Shown here piece by piece: positions 28,303-38,779 of a stretch of 64,000 nt of DNA. Made by a program: the position numbers and the translations under genes. The notes beneath the pieces are model-generated. The model made no database searches, was not told the DNA's origin, and saw only the letters and a program-made list of their open reading frames with translations. Origin of the DNA: Gemmata massiliana (GTDB lineage: Bacteria > Planctomycetota > Planctomycetia > Gemmatales > Gemmataceae); contig NZ_LR593886.1 of assembly GCF_901538265.1 (NCBI RefSeq), forward strand, positions 6,531,738 to 6,595,737. The letters run 5' to 3'. The stretch's first letter is position 1, and each line of letters begins with the position of its first letter.

Positions 28303-31300
28303 ATGCCACGCCCGCTCTCCTGTTGGCCGGTGCCCGCCCGTTGGCTGCTGTCGGCCGTCGCCGTGGTGCTCGTGGGGCCGCTGCACGCCGAACCACTCTC
28401 TCAACCCAAGGGCGATGGGAAACCGGCCGAACTACCAGCCGTCGCGCCCGAATTCGACAAGGTGCCGCTCTTCGACCTGTCGAAGGGGGCCGGACTACCC
28501 AGTTACCTGAAGGCGTCGCCGACCATGCTCGGGGACGCCAGCGGGCTGCGCGGCGGCGAGGCCCGGGTCACGACCCCCGACCTGGGTAGCAAGGATTTCA
28601 CCTTCGATGTCCTGTTCCGGTTCAACGACGGGGAGAAGTCGATCGCCCTGATCGGAGTGACCGCGGCCGCACCCGTGACCCGGGCGGCCGACGAGGGCGT
28701 TTCTTCGGCGGTTCACAGCCCCGGGCTCGGCGGCTACGCGACCCTCGGCAGCACCGGCGGGGCGGAGTTCCGACTGGGGACGTTCAAGGCGGACGGCCCG
28801 CACCTGTACCGGATCGACAAGAAGGGGGACGCGCTGACGGTGGCAATCGGTGAGTGGAAGGACGGCAAATTCAGCCCGTACTCCGTCAAGGCCCTCACCA
28901 TCTCGAAGGACACCCCGGTTCTCAAATCGGGCGGGGTTCCGTTCTTCGGTAACGAGGCCACGTTCCTGGGCGTGCGCCTGGCCGTGGACGGCAAAGTGGT
29001 CGATCCCGGGAAGCCGGCCCCGCCCCCGGCCGACCTGTCGAAGATCCCGTTCGCCCCGCTCGGCGGGGCCAACCCGCTCCCGAGCTACCTCGGCACCGAC
29101 GCGGCCGGGGTCGCGGACAAGGACGGGCTCCGCCTCGACAACTCCGCGTACCGGACGAAAACGACCGGGCTCGTCGAAAAGGACTTCGTCTTCGACGTGC
29201 GGTTCCGGTTCCAGGACGAGGAGCAGAGTATTTTCACGATCGGGCTCGCCGGCGCGAAGGGAGAGGGCATCAGCTCGCGGGTCCACGGCCCCGGGCACGG
29301 CGGGTACGCGACCCTGGCCATCACCGGACAGGAGGAGTTCCGGTTGGGGGCGTTCAAGACGGGCGGCCCGCACACCTTCCGAATCGAGAAGCGCGGCCCG
29401 ACGCTGACGCTCGCCATCGGTGCGGAAAAGGACGGGATTTTTACCCCGATCGTGACGAAGACGATCCCGCGCCTGACGGCGACCGCACCGTCTCTGACCC
29501 CGAAGGAGTGTGCGGTGTTCGTGTCCGGGAACGGGGGCAAGTTGGAGGCCGTGCGCTTCGTGGTCAACGGAGAAGCGCACGGCGGGAACGTGGCCGGCGG
29601 CTCGAAGGGGAGCACCCCCAAACCGGGCGATCCCACGCGCCCGGCCGCGGCCGCCGATAACGGCATCGAGGGCCGGGAGCACCTGATCCGGCTGACCGGG
29701 GCGCCGCTCCCGTCGTACCTCGGTGCGCACCCCGGCCTCGCCTTTGAACCCGCGGGCGGACTGGTGCTCCACGACCGCCTGATCCGCACCGCGGCGGCGG
29801 ATTTTGCCACCAAGGACTTCACCTTCGACGTGGTGTTCCGGTTCAAAGAAAAGGAACAGGCGATCTGCCTGGTCGGGCTCGGGGCCGCGGAGCGGCGGCC
29901 CGGGGGCGGCGTGGACCTGAAGGACAGCGTGTGCTCCCGGCTCCACGGCCCGGGACACGGGGGGTACGGGACGGTGAGCGTTTCCGGACAAGACGAGCGC
30001 CAACTGGGAGCGTACAAGGAGGCCGGCCCGCACATGTTCCGGCTCCGCAAGAAGGGCAACGTACTCACGATGGCGGTGTGCATCGGGTTCAAGGGCAAGT
30101 TCACCGCCGACATCGAACAATCGATCCCCGACCTGAAGGCGGCCGCGCCGTTCCTGACCAAATCGAACAGTTGGCTCTTCATCGGCGCGGACGGGGTGGT
30201 GGAATCGGTTCGGCTGGCGGTCGATAGCGAACCGATCGAGTCCCGGGATCTGGCACTGAACCTCCCGGCCCGCGTGGTCGCCGGGCGGTCACTGGGACAA
30301 GCTCTGCTCGCGTCCCCGGCAGGCAAGAAGTTCGCGGTAGCGTCCGGCCCGAAGGGACTCACCGTGAGCACCGAGGGCAAGGTCTCCTGGGCGCCGACCA
30401 CCGAGCAGCTCGGGCGCCACGAGGTCCGGATCAACGTCGCCGGCCCGAAGGACACGACCCAGACGATTCTCGCGGTCGAGGTCGTCTCCGCCGAGGACGC
30501 GGCCGCCGTCAACGGGAACCTGGCCCGGATCGACAGCCTGTACCAACTGCCGCTGGCCGCGGGGCCAACCCACATCGGTCCCGGGCTCGACGGGAAATCC
30601 CTCCTCCTGGTGGAGGGGAACCGGCTGCGGCGGCTGACCGGCGGCGGGATCACGGTGAAGGAAGAGATCCGCCTGCCCGCGCGCTACGAGCGGCTGTTCG
30701 AGCGGGCCGATTACTTCGTCGGGCTGTCCGACGAGAAAAAGGCCCTGCACGTGATCGACAAGAAGACGCTGAAGGTCCGGCGGACCGTCAAAATGGACTA
30801 CCCGTCCCGGACCGACCTGGCCCCGCACCCGACCCGGGCGGTCTGCTACGTGTGCGTCGTGACCGGCGGAGAGGGTCCGCCGGCCCGGATCTTGATCGTC
30901 GAAGAGGACACCGGGGACGTGCAGGAACCGGCCGGGCTGTTCGGCTCCTGGGCCGTGGTGTCGCCCGACGGGCGCAACCTCTACGCCGGGTACCGGGAAG
31001 TGTACCAGAAGGGCGCGCGCCTGTTGTTCAACCCGGACCGGATCCACGTCGTTCCGGAGTACGGGACGTTCGATGCCCTGCTGGTCTACGACATCACCCG
31101 CGCGAAGCCGGCGATGCGGCACCTCAAGGAGGAGCCGGGCGGGGACGGAACCGGGCTGGTGCTCTCGCCGGACGGTAAGCGCCTGACGTACCTGTCGCAC
31201 ACCGGGTACCCGATCTCTTCGGACCAGATCCCCGCGTGGTCCCCCACAGCTTTGGACAAGCGCCCGGTCGGGTACTCGACCAAGGCGGACAAGGCGTCGC

Positions 31301-31569
31301 CCCTTTGGATCGCGTACCACCCGGCACTGGGCCTCGCGGCGGCGCCGGCCAAAGCCGGAGCGGTGTGCTACGACCGGGAGACGGGCGAGGTCGAACCGAA
31401 GCGGGCGGACCTCACGTACCCGTACCTCGGGGAACCGGCGGTGAGCCGGGTGTTCTTCGCGCCCGACGGTCGGCACCTGCTGTTGGAGTGCGAAGAGAAC
31501 GGGAAGCGGTCGCTGCGCCGGGTTCGGCTCAACCTGACGCCCGCAGAAGTGGCCCGGCTCCCGAAGTGA
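28303..31569 (+). CDS. Secreted protein with three LamG-like repeats and a C-terminal propeller
   Basis: A 1088-aa protein; ATG 28303 follows CGAGGAAAA and opens a signal peptide (WLLSAVAVVLVGPLHAEP). The frame is open 166 codons further upstream, but that part has no start signals. Three homologous ~180-residue units lie at about 56-235, 245-425 and 460-642. Each has LPSYL, KDFTFDV-FRF, a S-R-HGPG-GGYAT motif and a GPH-FRI-KKG motif, like a concanavalin-type sandwich. A linker similar to bacterial Ig/cadherin-like folds follows (GLTVSTEGKVSWAPTTEQLG). From about 780 to the end there is a WD40/PQQ-like propeller (GLSDEKKALHVIDKKTLKVR, WAVVSPDGRNLYAGY, VLSPDGKRLTYLSH). It is probably an extracellular binding or surface protein; I know no named family for the whole. 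A strong terminator follows. Confidence 0.85.
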   Translation: MPRPLSCWPVPARWLLSAVAVVLVGPLHAEPLSQPKGDGKPAELPAVAPEFDKVPLFDLSKGAGLPSYLKASPTMLGDASGLRGGEARVTTPDLGSKDFTFDVLFRFNDGEKSIALIGVTAAAPVTRAADEGVSSAVHSPGLGGYATLGSTGGAEFRLGTFKADGPHLYRIDKKGDALTVAIGEWKDGKFSPYSVKALTISKDTPVLKSGGVPFFGNEATFLGVRLAVDGKVVDPGKPAPPPADLSKIPFAPLGGANPLPSYLGTDAAGVADKDGLRLDNSAYRTKTTGLVEKDFVFDVRFRFQDEEQSIFTIGLAGAKGEGISSRVHGPGHGGYATLAITGQEEFRLGAFKTGGPHTFRIEKRGPTLTLAIGAEKDGIFTPIVTKTIPRLTATAPSLTPKECAVFVSGNGGKLEAVRFVVNGEAHGGNVAGGSKGSTPKPGDPTRPAAAADNGIEGREHLIRLTGAPLPSYLGAHPGLAFEPAGGLVLHDRLIRTAAADFATKDFTFDVVFRFKEKEQAICLVGLGAAERRPGGGVDLKDSVCSRLHGPGHGGYGTVSVSGQDERQLGAYKEAGPHMFRLRKKGNVLTMAVCIGFKGKFTADIEQSIPDLKAAAPFLTKSNSWLFIGADGVVESVRLAVDSEPIESRDLALNLPARVVAGRSLGQALLASPAGKKFAVASGPKGLTVSTEGKVSWAPTTEQLGRHEVRINVAGPKDTTQTILAVEVVSAEDAAAVNGNLARIDSLYQLPLAAGPTHIGPGLDGKSLLLVEGNRLRRLTGGGITVKEEIRLPARYERLFERADYFVGLSDEKKALHVIDKKTLKVRRTVKMDYPSRTDLAPHPTRAVCYVCVVTGGEGPPARILIVEEDTGDVQEPAGLFGSWAVVSPDGRNLYAGYREVYQKGARLLFNPDRIHVVPEYGTFDALLVYDITRAKPAMRHLKEEPGGDGTGLVLSPDGKRLTYLSHTGYPISSDQIPAWSPTALDKRPVGYSTKADKASPLWIAYHPALGLAAAPAKAGAVCYDRETGEVEPKRADLTYPYLGEPAVSRVFFAPDGRHLLLECEENGKRSLRRVRLNLTPAEVARLPK

Positions 31570-31612
31570 ACCGTGGCGATGCCGGTGTAGGCCCAAGTCT
31601 TTTCACCCATGC

Positions 31613-31645
31613 ACCGGCCCCAGGGATTCGTACCCTGGGGCCGGT
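31613..31645. terminator. Bidirectional hairpin terminator
   Basis: ACCGGCCCCAGGG and CCCTGGGGCCGGT are perfect 13-base arms around ATTCGTA, between two convergent genes. Confidence 0.85.
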
Positions 31646-31716
31646 CCAATTTCCCATTTACTCCCGTCAATCCGATCCGACGCCCGTTGGGGGCAGTCGG
31701 AATCCACCTCGGGGCG

Positions 31717-34700
31717 TCAGCGGCGCAGGTCGGTGCGGGTCTCGTTCTTCTTCGCGTCGCTGACCTGATCCGGGAACAGACCCAGTTCGCGGAAGAACCA
31801 GTCCCCGTCCCCCTCGCCGTAGAGCGTGTCGACGGCCGCGTCGTCGCGGATGGTCGCCGCGATCAGGCGGTACGACCCGTTGAGCCCGCCCGCCGCCGTG
31901 CCGCTCAGGTGTCGGATGCGCGTCGCCAGGTCCGCGTCGGTCCGCACCCACTCGGCCCGGAGCGCACGCAGAGCGGCCAGGTCCGCGTCGAAATCGGTGA
32001 TCCCGCCGATGAGGATGTCCTCCCCGGAGCCGCCGCGGAGCGCGTCGGCCCCCGCACCGCCGATGAGGAGGTCGTCCCCGGAGCCGCCGTAGAGCGTGTC
32101 GTTGCCGCCCCCGCCCACGAGGACCGCCCCGGCGGTAGCACCCCGCGCGTCGAGCGCGTCGTTCCCGCCCCCGCCGAACAGGTACGCCGGCCGATTCACG
32201 GAGTAGGTCGTGCGGCCCACCTGCGTCGAAGCGAGGGTCACCGTGTCGGCCCCGTCCTGGGCGTAGACGAGAAGGTCGCCCGTCGGGGCATACGTCCCGA
32301 CGACCGAGCTGCCGATCGTCACGCGCAATTGGGCCGCACTGACGGCCTCCACCCGGATCGCGTCGGCGCCGGTCGTGCCGCCGACCACCAGCGTGCCGTT
32401 CTGTAGCGCCGCCACCGTCACCGCGACCGCCTGCGTGCGCGACGCACTGCCCCCGTTCTTGTCCGTAGCGGTCACGCGCACCGAGTAATTGCCCGCCGCG
32501 GTCCAGGTGTGGCTCAAGGTCGCCGATTGCACCCGGTTGGTGACCGACGACGTCGTCCCGTCGCCCCACTCGACGAGGAACGTGTAGCCCGCCGCCGCGT
32601 CCGTCGGGGGCGGGTCGGACGCGGAGAACGTGAAGACCCGATCCTGGCCGCGCACCGCGTTCACCGGACCGCTGACCGCGGGCGTCGGGGCGACGGAGCG
32701 GACGGTGATGACCACCTCGTCCGTGGACGCCCCGCCGTGACCGTCACTGACCGTCAGCCGGGCCGTGTAGGTGCCGTTGTCGGCATACACGTGTGTCGGA
32801 GCCGCCCCGCTGCCGGTCGTGCCGTCCCCGAAGTCCCACGAGTAGGTGAGCGCGTCGCCGTCGGCATCAGTGGCGCTGCCAGCGAACCGGACCACCTGTC
32901 CCTCGTCGACCGTCTGGTCCGAGCCGGCGCTCGCGACCGGGGCGAAGTCGTCGTTGAGGATCGTCCCGGTCCCGCGCCCGGTCCCGGCGATCGAGCCGTT
33001 CACGGCGTTGGACAGATCGAGGAAGAACGTCTCGTCGCCCTCCAGATCGGTCTCACCTCGAACCGTCACCGCCACCGTCGCCGAGGTCTGGCCGGGGGCG
33101 AACTCGACGGTCCCCGTGGCCGCGGTGAGGTCCGCCCCGGCCGCGGCCGTGCCCGCCGTTGTGGTGTAGCCGACGCGCACCGCCTCGGAACTCGGGGCGC
33201 TGAGCGTCAGCGTGAACGTCAGTGTCTTGGTACCGCTGTCGCCCTCGGTTACCGACACCGAGTTGACACCGATCGTGGGGCGCACGTCGTCGTTAATGAT
33301 CGTCGCCTGTCCGCGGCCATCGCCGATGTCCGCGGCGTCGCCGGAGAGGTCGAGGAAGAATGTCTCGTCCGTTTCGGCGGCGGTGTCACCGGTGACCGCC
33401 ACCGTCACCGTCTTGACCAACTCGCCGGGCGCGAACGTGACCGTACCGGAAGCGGGCGCGTAGTCGGTTCCTGCCGCGGCAGTACCGTCAGCAGTGGCGT
33501 AGCCGAGCGTCACCGGGAAGGCACTCGCGCCGGAGAGCGTGAGCGTAAACGTGGCCGTCGCGGTGCCGCTGTTCCCCTCCGTCACCGTCACGTCGGAAAC
33601 CGACACGGTCGGCCGGGCTTCGTCGTCCGCGATGGTACCGGTCGCCTGCGCCGCGCCGAGCGTCACGTTGACGGCGTTCGACAGGTTCAGCAGCACCGTC
33701 TCGTCGCGCTCGTAGAGCCGGTCGCCGTTGACGACGACCTCGATCGTGCCGGTCGTCTGGCCCGCGGCGATGGTGACCGTACCGCTCGTGGCCGCGTAGT
33801 CGGCGCCCGCCACGGCGGTGCCGCCGACCGCGGCGAAGTCGAAGCTGACGTCCTGGTAGCTGAGGTTCGACAGGCTCACGTTGAAGACCAGGTGTGCGGT
33901 ACCGTCGTTGCCCTCAACGACCGAGGGATTACCAACGCTTAGCGTCGGAAGCGCGTCGTCGTTGGTGATCGTGCCCGCGCCCGGTCCGCCGACCGACACG
34001 TCGGCGACGGGGGTCAGGTTCAGGCCGAACACCTCGCTCGGTTCAAAGGTGGTGTCACCGCGAACCGTGACGGAAACCGTCTTGGTCGTTTCCCCGGGGG
34101 CAAACGTGACCCGGCCGCTCGTCGCGTCGTAGTCCGATCCGGCGACCGCGGTCCCGTCGGCGGTGGCGTAGTCGACCGTGGCCGGGAGTGCGGTCGAGCC
34201 GGTGAGCGCCAGGGTGAACGTCAGCGTCCTGGTACCGGAATGGCCCTCGGTGATGTTGGGGGAATCCACGGTCACCACGGGCGCCGCATCGTCGTTGCGA
34301 ATCCAACCCTCGGCGACGCCGTCCGCCACGACCGCGTTGTCCGCCTGGAGGAAGACGGTGAACCGCTCGTCGCGTTCGTAGGTCGCGTCGCGCTTGACGA
34401 GAACGGTGATCGTCTTCTGCGTCTCGCCGGGGTTGAACGTCAGGGTGCCGCTCACGGGGGTGAAGTCGGACCCGGCGGCCGCCGTGTTGCCCTCGGTGGT
34501 GTAGGTCACGTTCACCGGCACGTCGGCCGGCTTCGACAGCGTCACCGTGAAGGTCATCGGGGTGTCGGTCGACGAACCGTCCGGGTTCCCCTCGGTTACG
34601 CTGGCGTCGGTGATCGTTACCGACGGCGGGGCGCCGTCGTAGAAGGTCAGGCGCGGCGGGTCGATCGTGGCGGCGGGGCCGGCGATCGAGAAGTTGGTCG

Positions 34701-37700
34701 GGGACAGGCTCCCCTGGAGGCGGATGCCCAGGTACCCCGACGCGCTGCCATTGACCAGCGCCATCACCTGATTGCGGTTCAGCAAGAGGCTGTAGAGCCC
34801 GAGGGCGGTGGGGGTGAACGTGGCCACGACCACCCCGCCCCCGGCGTCGCCCGGCGCCTCGATCGTCCCGTTGCCGGTGTAGGCGACGACGTACACGGGC
34901 TTCGCGTCGGAGGTGATCGCGTTCACCCGGAAGTCGAAGTTGACGAACGCCACGTCGGTGCCGCGCAGCGCCGCGACGTTGTACTCCATCACGGCCCGCT
35001 CGTCGGTCGGGTCGCCGGGGCCGGGGTCGGTGGCGAATCGGCGCACGGTCAGGGGGTTACCCGTGAGCACCGCGGTGTCGAAGTTGCCGTCCCCGTCATC
35101 GTCCCGGACCATCCCGGAGGTCGACGCCGACACCGCGGTGCGGTCGTCGTCCACGATGGTCCCGACGCCCCAGAAGCGCCCGAGCGCCGCGTTGGACGAG
35201 ACCCCGGTGATGTTCAGGCGGAACGTCTCATCGAGTTCGCCGAGCTGGTCGCTGAGGACCGTGACGGTCACGGTCTTGGTCGTCTCGCCGGGGTCGAAGA
35301 CGACGGCGCCGGACGTGTACTCGTAGTCCGCCCCCGGCACGGCGGTCACATTGGCAGTGACGTAGTCGGCCCCGACCGCCTCGTTGTTGCCGAACCGCGT
35401 TAGAGTGAAGGTGAACGTGGCGGTGGTGGTGCCCGAGTCGCCCTCGGTGACGACCGCGTCGGAAACGGAGATCACCGGGCGGTACTGGTTCCCGGCGAAG
35501 CCGACGAAGACCGGCTTGGTCCCGGCCTGGAAGTACGTCGGGGCCTGGAGCGCCGTGTTGGTCACCGCCACGTAGCCGCCGGTCGTGCCGACCGCGACCG
35601 TGCCGTCGGCGGCGACGTCCACGTCCATCGGGGCGCCGGTGCCACCGTTCGGGCTCGGCCCGAACAGCGACAGGCTGGCCTCGACGACGCCCGCCGCCGA
35701 GAAGCGGACGAGCGTGTTGACCGTGGACCCGGCGAAGATGCGGCCCTGCGCGTCCACGGCGATCGCGCGGAAGGACGCCCCCGTCGTACCGGGCACCGTC
35801 CGCGGCAGGTTGATGAACCGTTCTAGTACCATCGTTTCCGGGTCGAACACGGCGACCGTATTGCCCCCCGAGCTGGAACCGCTCAGGGCGTAGAGTTTGC
35901 CGTCGAGCCCGATCGTCAGGTCGATGAAGGTGAAGTTGGCGAGCGGGCTGTTGTAGTCGGCGAACCGCTCCCAGCCGCCCGTCAACCCGTTGTAGCGCAG
36001 GATGCCCTTTGCGTAGTCCGGCTGCCCGAGAGCGGCGCTCATGTCGGTGGCGAAGACGTAGTTCCGGTAGACCGCGATCCCGCCGGTGAGGGGCAACGGG
36101 GCGGAGACGCCGTCGATGGTCGTGTTCCAGCCGGCGACGGTCCGGTGCGTCCAGGACGGGTCGGACGGGTCGAACGTGCTCAGGTAGGCGTCGTTGCTGC
36201 CGTTGAAGACCCGGGCCGCGCCGGTCGTGGGGTCGAAGACCACGTCGCGGGCGTACTCGAGTGGCTGGTTCGGCTGCGCGCCGTCCGGGATCGAGACGGC
36301 CCGCAGTCGCGTGCCGGTACGAGTGTATTCGTACAGTAGGCCGCCGTAGCCCGCGTTCCCCCCTTCCGTCGAGATTAACAGGCTGTTGGGACCGAACGCA
36401 CGCGGAGCGGCGGTGACGGTGATGGTGACCGTCGCGGCGAGGCTCTGGATGTTGTCGTCGTCGACCGCGAAGTACGTGAAGGAGTCCGTGCCCGAGAAGT
36501 TCGCCTGCGGGGTGTAGGTGAACGAGCCGTTGGCGTTGAGGGTCACCGACCCGTACAGCGGCCCGGTGCCGAGCCGGGCGCTGACGATGATCCCGTCGAG
36601 GTCGCTGTCGTTGGCCAGCACGCCCGGCGCGCCGACGGTCAGCGTCGCGTTCTCCGCGATGGTGTAACCGTCGGCCGCTGCGACCGGCCGGGTCTCGTCG
36701 TCGGTGACGGTCACCACGGCCGCGGCCTGGGCCGTGTCCGCGTTGAAGCGCGCGACGCGCACGTCGTCGCCGTAAGCGACCACACCGACCGCCTTGGTTC
36801 CGCCCGCGGTCAGATCGATCGCCCAGAGTTGCTCGAAGGTGCTCGGTAGGGGCGGTGCGGTCCACTTACCGTCGCCGTCGAAGCTGGCGTCGAGGGCGCC
36901 GTCCGGGGTCAGGCGCACGAGGGCGCTGTTGTATCCCTGGGGCGAGACCAGCGCGAAACCGGCGAGCAGGATCGGGCCGCCGGGCAGGACCGCGAGGTCG
37001 TACACCTGGTCGCTGTAGCCGAAGTCGAGCGTGAACGTCCCGTCCCCGGCGAAGGTCGTGTCGAGGGTGCCGTCAACGTTGAGCCGGAAGGCCGCCATGT
37101 CCTCGTCGGAACTCGGCGTGTAAAGGCTGCCGCCGACAACGATCCGGCCGTCGGCCTGGAGCGCCACGCCGAGCCCGCCGGAGGGGGTGCCGTAGTAGCC
37201 GGGCTGGGCGACCGGGTCGAAGAGGTTCCGGGCGACGACCGCGCGACCGCCGGTGCCGAAGGTGCTGTCGAGGGTGCCGTCGGTGTTGAGCCGCAGGACG
37301 CCGAAGCCGGTGCTCAAGATCCCCGCGACGACGATCTTGCCGTCGCTCTGGAGGAGCATCGCGTGAGGGGTCGCGAAGGTCGTGTTGCCCGGGTCGGGGT
37401 TGTAGCTCGCCTCGCCGTTGGAGCCGAAGCCGGCATCAAGGTCGCCGTTGGCCAGGAGCCGAACAACCGTGAACGTCGGCGTGGTCGTGCCGAACTTCGA
37501 GCCGGTAATTAGAACCTTGCCGTCGGCCTGGACGAGGACGTCGTAGGCCCAGCCGCCGTTGCCGCCGGCGCTGAGAAAATTGATCCGCTTCACCCCCGTG
37601 CGCAAGTTGGTGCCACCGATTGTGGTGCCGAACGTGGTGTCGAGCGTGCCGTCGGAGTTGTAACGGGCGATGCCCCAGTCGCCGTTGTTGCCGCCGCCGG

Positions 37701-38379
37701 TCACCTTGCCGACGACGACGATCTTGCCATCAGATTGCACGGCGATGCCGTCGGCGTGCCCGTCGGTTGAGGAGGGGAAGTTGGTGTGAACCACACCGCC
37801 GGTGCCGAAGGACGTATCGAGCGAGCCGTCGGCGTTGGTGCGGGCGATCGCCCAGGTCGCACCGCTGACCGTGGAGTCGAGGCCGATGAGCACCTTGCCG
37901 TCGGGCTGCACCTTCGCGTCGGGGAAGTTCGACGAGATGTTGTAACTCGTGCCCGGAATCACCCGATAGCCGCCGTCGCCGAAGGTCGGGTCCAGCCCCA
38001 CCGCGGGGAGGGCGGCCGCGGCGGTGATCGTGACCGTTTGGGTCCCGTCGAGCTGGGCGTCGTCAACGGCGGTGATCGAGAAGTTGGCGGACGCCTGCCC
38101 GATCGCGAACGTGACCGACGCGGGTACGGTCAGTTCGGTAGTGTCGCTGCTGGTGAGCGTGACCGTCAGCGCCTGGGAGAGGTCGCCGTCGCGCGTGACC
38201 GTCCCGACGGCGGCCGCGAGTCCGGCATTCTCCGCGAAGGTGGCCGGGGCGACCGCGAGCGTCAGGGCCGGCACGGAGCGGTCTTCGAGCCACTCCAGCC
38301 CGAGTGGTCGGCGGGTCCGCTCGGGCTTTCGCGATTGTTTGTTGAGCGGTGGCAGCCAAGAGGAGAGGAAACGGCGCAT
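31717..38379 (-). CDS. Giant modular extracellular protein (delta-60, Calx-beta, PKD, RTX-like)
   Basis: A 2220-aa protein. ATG 38379 opens the planctomycete large-protein N-terminus (RRFLSSWLPP...LGLEWLEDRSVPA), the LEDR-VPA type motif thought to direct export. In order: a Calx-beta-like unit (AENAGLAAAVGTVTRDGDLS), delta-60 repeats about 130-520 (VQPDGKVLIG, NADGSLDTSFGTGG), a cadherin-like unit about 570-660 (GSFTYTPQANFSGTDSFTYF), a propeller-like region to about 970, and six or more Calx-beta domains to about 1820 (VTEGNSGTATATFTLTLSG). Then come two PKD-type domains (TYSWDFGDGTTGSG) and RTX-like calcium repeats about 2060-2140 (GGGGNDTLYGGSGDDLLIGG). A conserved tail carries LSGTAAGGLNGSYRL and DDAAVDTLYG. 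It is likely an adhesin or matrix protein stabilised by calcium. Confidence 0.92.
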   Translation of the reverse strand: MRRFLSSWLPPLNKQSRKPERTRRPLGLEWLEDRSVPALTLAVAPATFAENAGLAAAVGTVTRDGDLSQALTVTLTSSDTTELTVPASVTFAIGQASANFSITAVDDAQLDGTQTVTITAAAALPAVGLDPTFGDGGYRVIPGTSYNISSNFPDAKVQPDGKVLIGLDSTVSGATWAIARTNADGSLDTSFGTGGVVHTNFPSSTDGHADGIAVQSDGKIVVVGKVTGGGNNGDWGIARYNSDGTLDTTFGTTIGGTNLRTGVKRINFLSAGGNGGWAYDVLVQADGKVLITGSKFGTTTPTFTVVRLLANGDLDAGFGSNGEASYNPDPGNTTFATPHAMLLQSDGKIVVAGILSTGFGVLRLNTDGTLDSTFGTGGRAVVARNLFDPVAQPGYYGTPSGGLGVALQADGRIVVGGSLYTPSSDEDMAAFRLNVDGTLDTTFAGDGTFTLDFGYSDQVYDLAVLPGGPILLAGFALVSPQGYNSALVRLTPDGALDASFDGDGKWTAPPLPSTFEQLWAIDLTAGGTKAVGVVAYGDDVRVARFNADTAQAAAVVTVTDDETRPVAAADGYTIAENATLTVGAPGVLANDSDLDGIIVSARLGTGPLYGSVTLNANGSFTYTPQANFSGTDSFTYFAVDDDNIQSLAATVTITVTAAPRAFGPNSLLISTEGGNAGYGGLLYEYTRTGTRLRAVSIPDGAQPNQPLEYARDVVFDPTTGAARVFNGSNDAYLSTFDPSDPSWTHRTVAGWNTTIDGVSAPLPLTGGIAVYRNYVFATDMSAALGQPDYAKGILRYNGLTGGWERFADYNSPLANFTFIDLTIGLDGKLYALSGSSSGGNTVAVFDPETMVLERFINLPRTVPGTTGASFRAIAVDAQGRIFAGSTVNTLVRFSAAGVVEASLSLFGPSPNGGTGAPMDVDVAADGTVAVGTTGGYVAVTNTALQAPTYFQAGTKPVFVGFAGNQYRPVISVSDAVVTEGDSGTTTATFTFTLTRFGNNEAVGADYVTANVTAVPGADYEYTSGAVVFDPGETTKTVTVTVLSDQLGELDETFRLNITGVSSNAALGRFWGVGTIVDDDRTAVSASTSGMVRDDDGDGNFDTAVLTGNPLTVRRFATDPGPGDPTDERAVMEYNVAALRGTDVAFVNFDFRVNAITSDAKPVYVVAYTGNGTIEAPGDAGGGVVVATFTPTALGLYSLLLNRNQVMALVNGSASGYLGIRLQGSLSPTNFSIAGPAATIDPPRLTFYDGAPPSVTITDASVTEGNPDGSSTDTPMTFTVTLSKPADVPVNVTYTTEGNTAAAGSDFTPVSGTLTFNPGETQKTITVLVKRDATYERDERFTVFLQADNAVVADGVAEGWIRNDDAAPVVTVDSPNITEGHSGTRTLTFTLALTGSTALPATVDYATADGTAVAGSDYDATSGRVTFAPGETTKTVSVTVRGDTTFEPSEVFGLNLTPVADVSVGGPGAGTITNDDALPTLSVGNPSVVEGNDGTAHLVFNVSLSNLSYQDVSFDFAAVGGTAVAGADYAATSGTVTIAAGQTTGTIEVVVNGDRLYERDETVLLNLSNAVNVTLGAAQATGTIADDEARPTVSVSDVTVTEGNSGTATATFTLTLSGASAFPVTLGYATADGTAAAGTDYAPASGTVTFAPGELVKTVTVAVTGDTAAETDETFFLDLSGDAADIGDGRGQATIINDDVRPTIGVNSVSVTEGDSGTKTLTFTLTLSAPSSEAVRVGYTTTAGTAAAGADLTAATGTVEFAPGQTSATVAVTVRGETDLEGDETFFLDLSNAVNGSIAGTGRGTGTILNDDFAPVASAGSDQTVDEGQVVRFAGSATDADGDALTYSWDFGDGTTGSGAAPTHVYADNGTYTARLTVSDGHGGASTDEVVITVRSVAPTPAVSGPVNAVRGQDRVFTFSASDPPPTDAAAGYTFLVEWGDGTTSSVTNRVQSATLSHTWTAAGNYSVRVTATDKNGGSASRTQAVAVTVAALQNGTLVVGGTTGADAIRVEAVSAAQLRVTIGSSVVGTYAPTGDLLVYAQDGADTVTLASTQVGRTTYSVNRPAYLFGGGGNDALDARGATAGAVLVGGGGNDTLYGGSGDDLLIGGAGADALRGGSGEDILIGGITDFDADLAALRALRAEWVRTDADLATRIRHLSGTAAGGLNGSYRLIAATIRDDAAVDTLYGEGDGDWFFRELGLFPDQVSDAKKNETRTDLRR

Positions 38380-38779
38380 GGGCAACTCCGTCAGACCCGG
38401 TTCGCAATCGGCGGGGCGCCGGTGCGGATGTTTGGGGCGGGTCCGATGGGGCAAGGGGCAGCAATGTTGGGCGAGGCGGGGATACACTAATCGTCCGACT
38501 AAGCTCGTGTCAAACTCAGCGTACACAATTCATTGAGCTTTCTTACGTGAACGCGCGGGGCACTATGCTGCCGCCTGAATCCGGCCCCGGGCTACGCACA
38601 AACATCAATCAAGGCGCCCGATTATCGATAGTATCCGGCAAAAATCTGTGCCTTGGTACTCGTCGCGCCGCTGGCAAGATTCACTCCGCGGTACGGCGGG
38701 TCGGTATCATAGCCGGGCCGGGTTCCGCGCGGGCGAGAACGTGTCTCAACCCGGCGCTCTCTTCACCGGATGAACGCTG
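38380..38779. other. Divergent promoter region
   Basis: 400 bp between the giant protein gene and the sulfatase pair. It presumably holds promoters for both; no clear operator, repeat or gene was seen. Confidence 0.4.

Noticed and set aside
28495..30120. Long minus-strand frame opposite the 1088-aa repeat protein
   Set aside because: Shadow of the repeat-rich plus-strand gene; composition is Arg/Ala/Gly/Glu-rich with no family motif.
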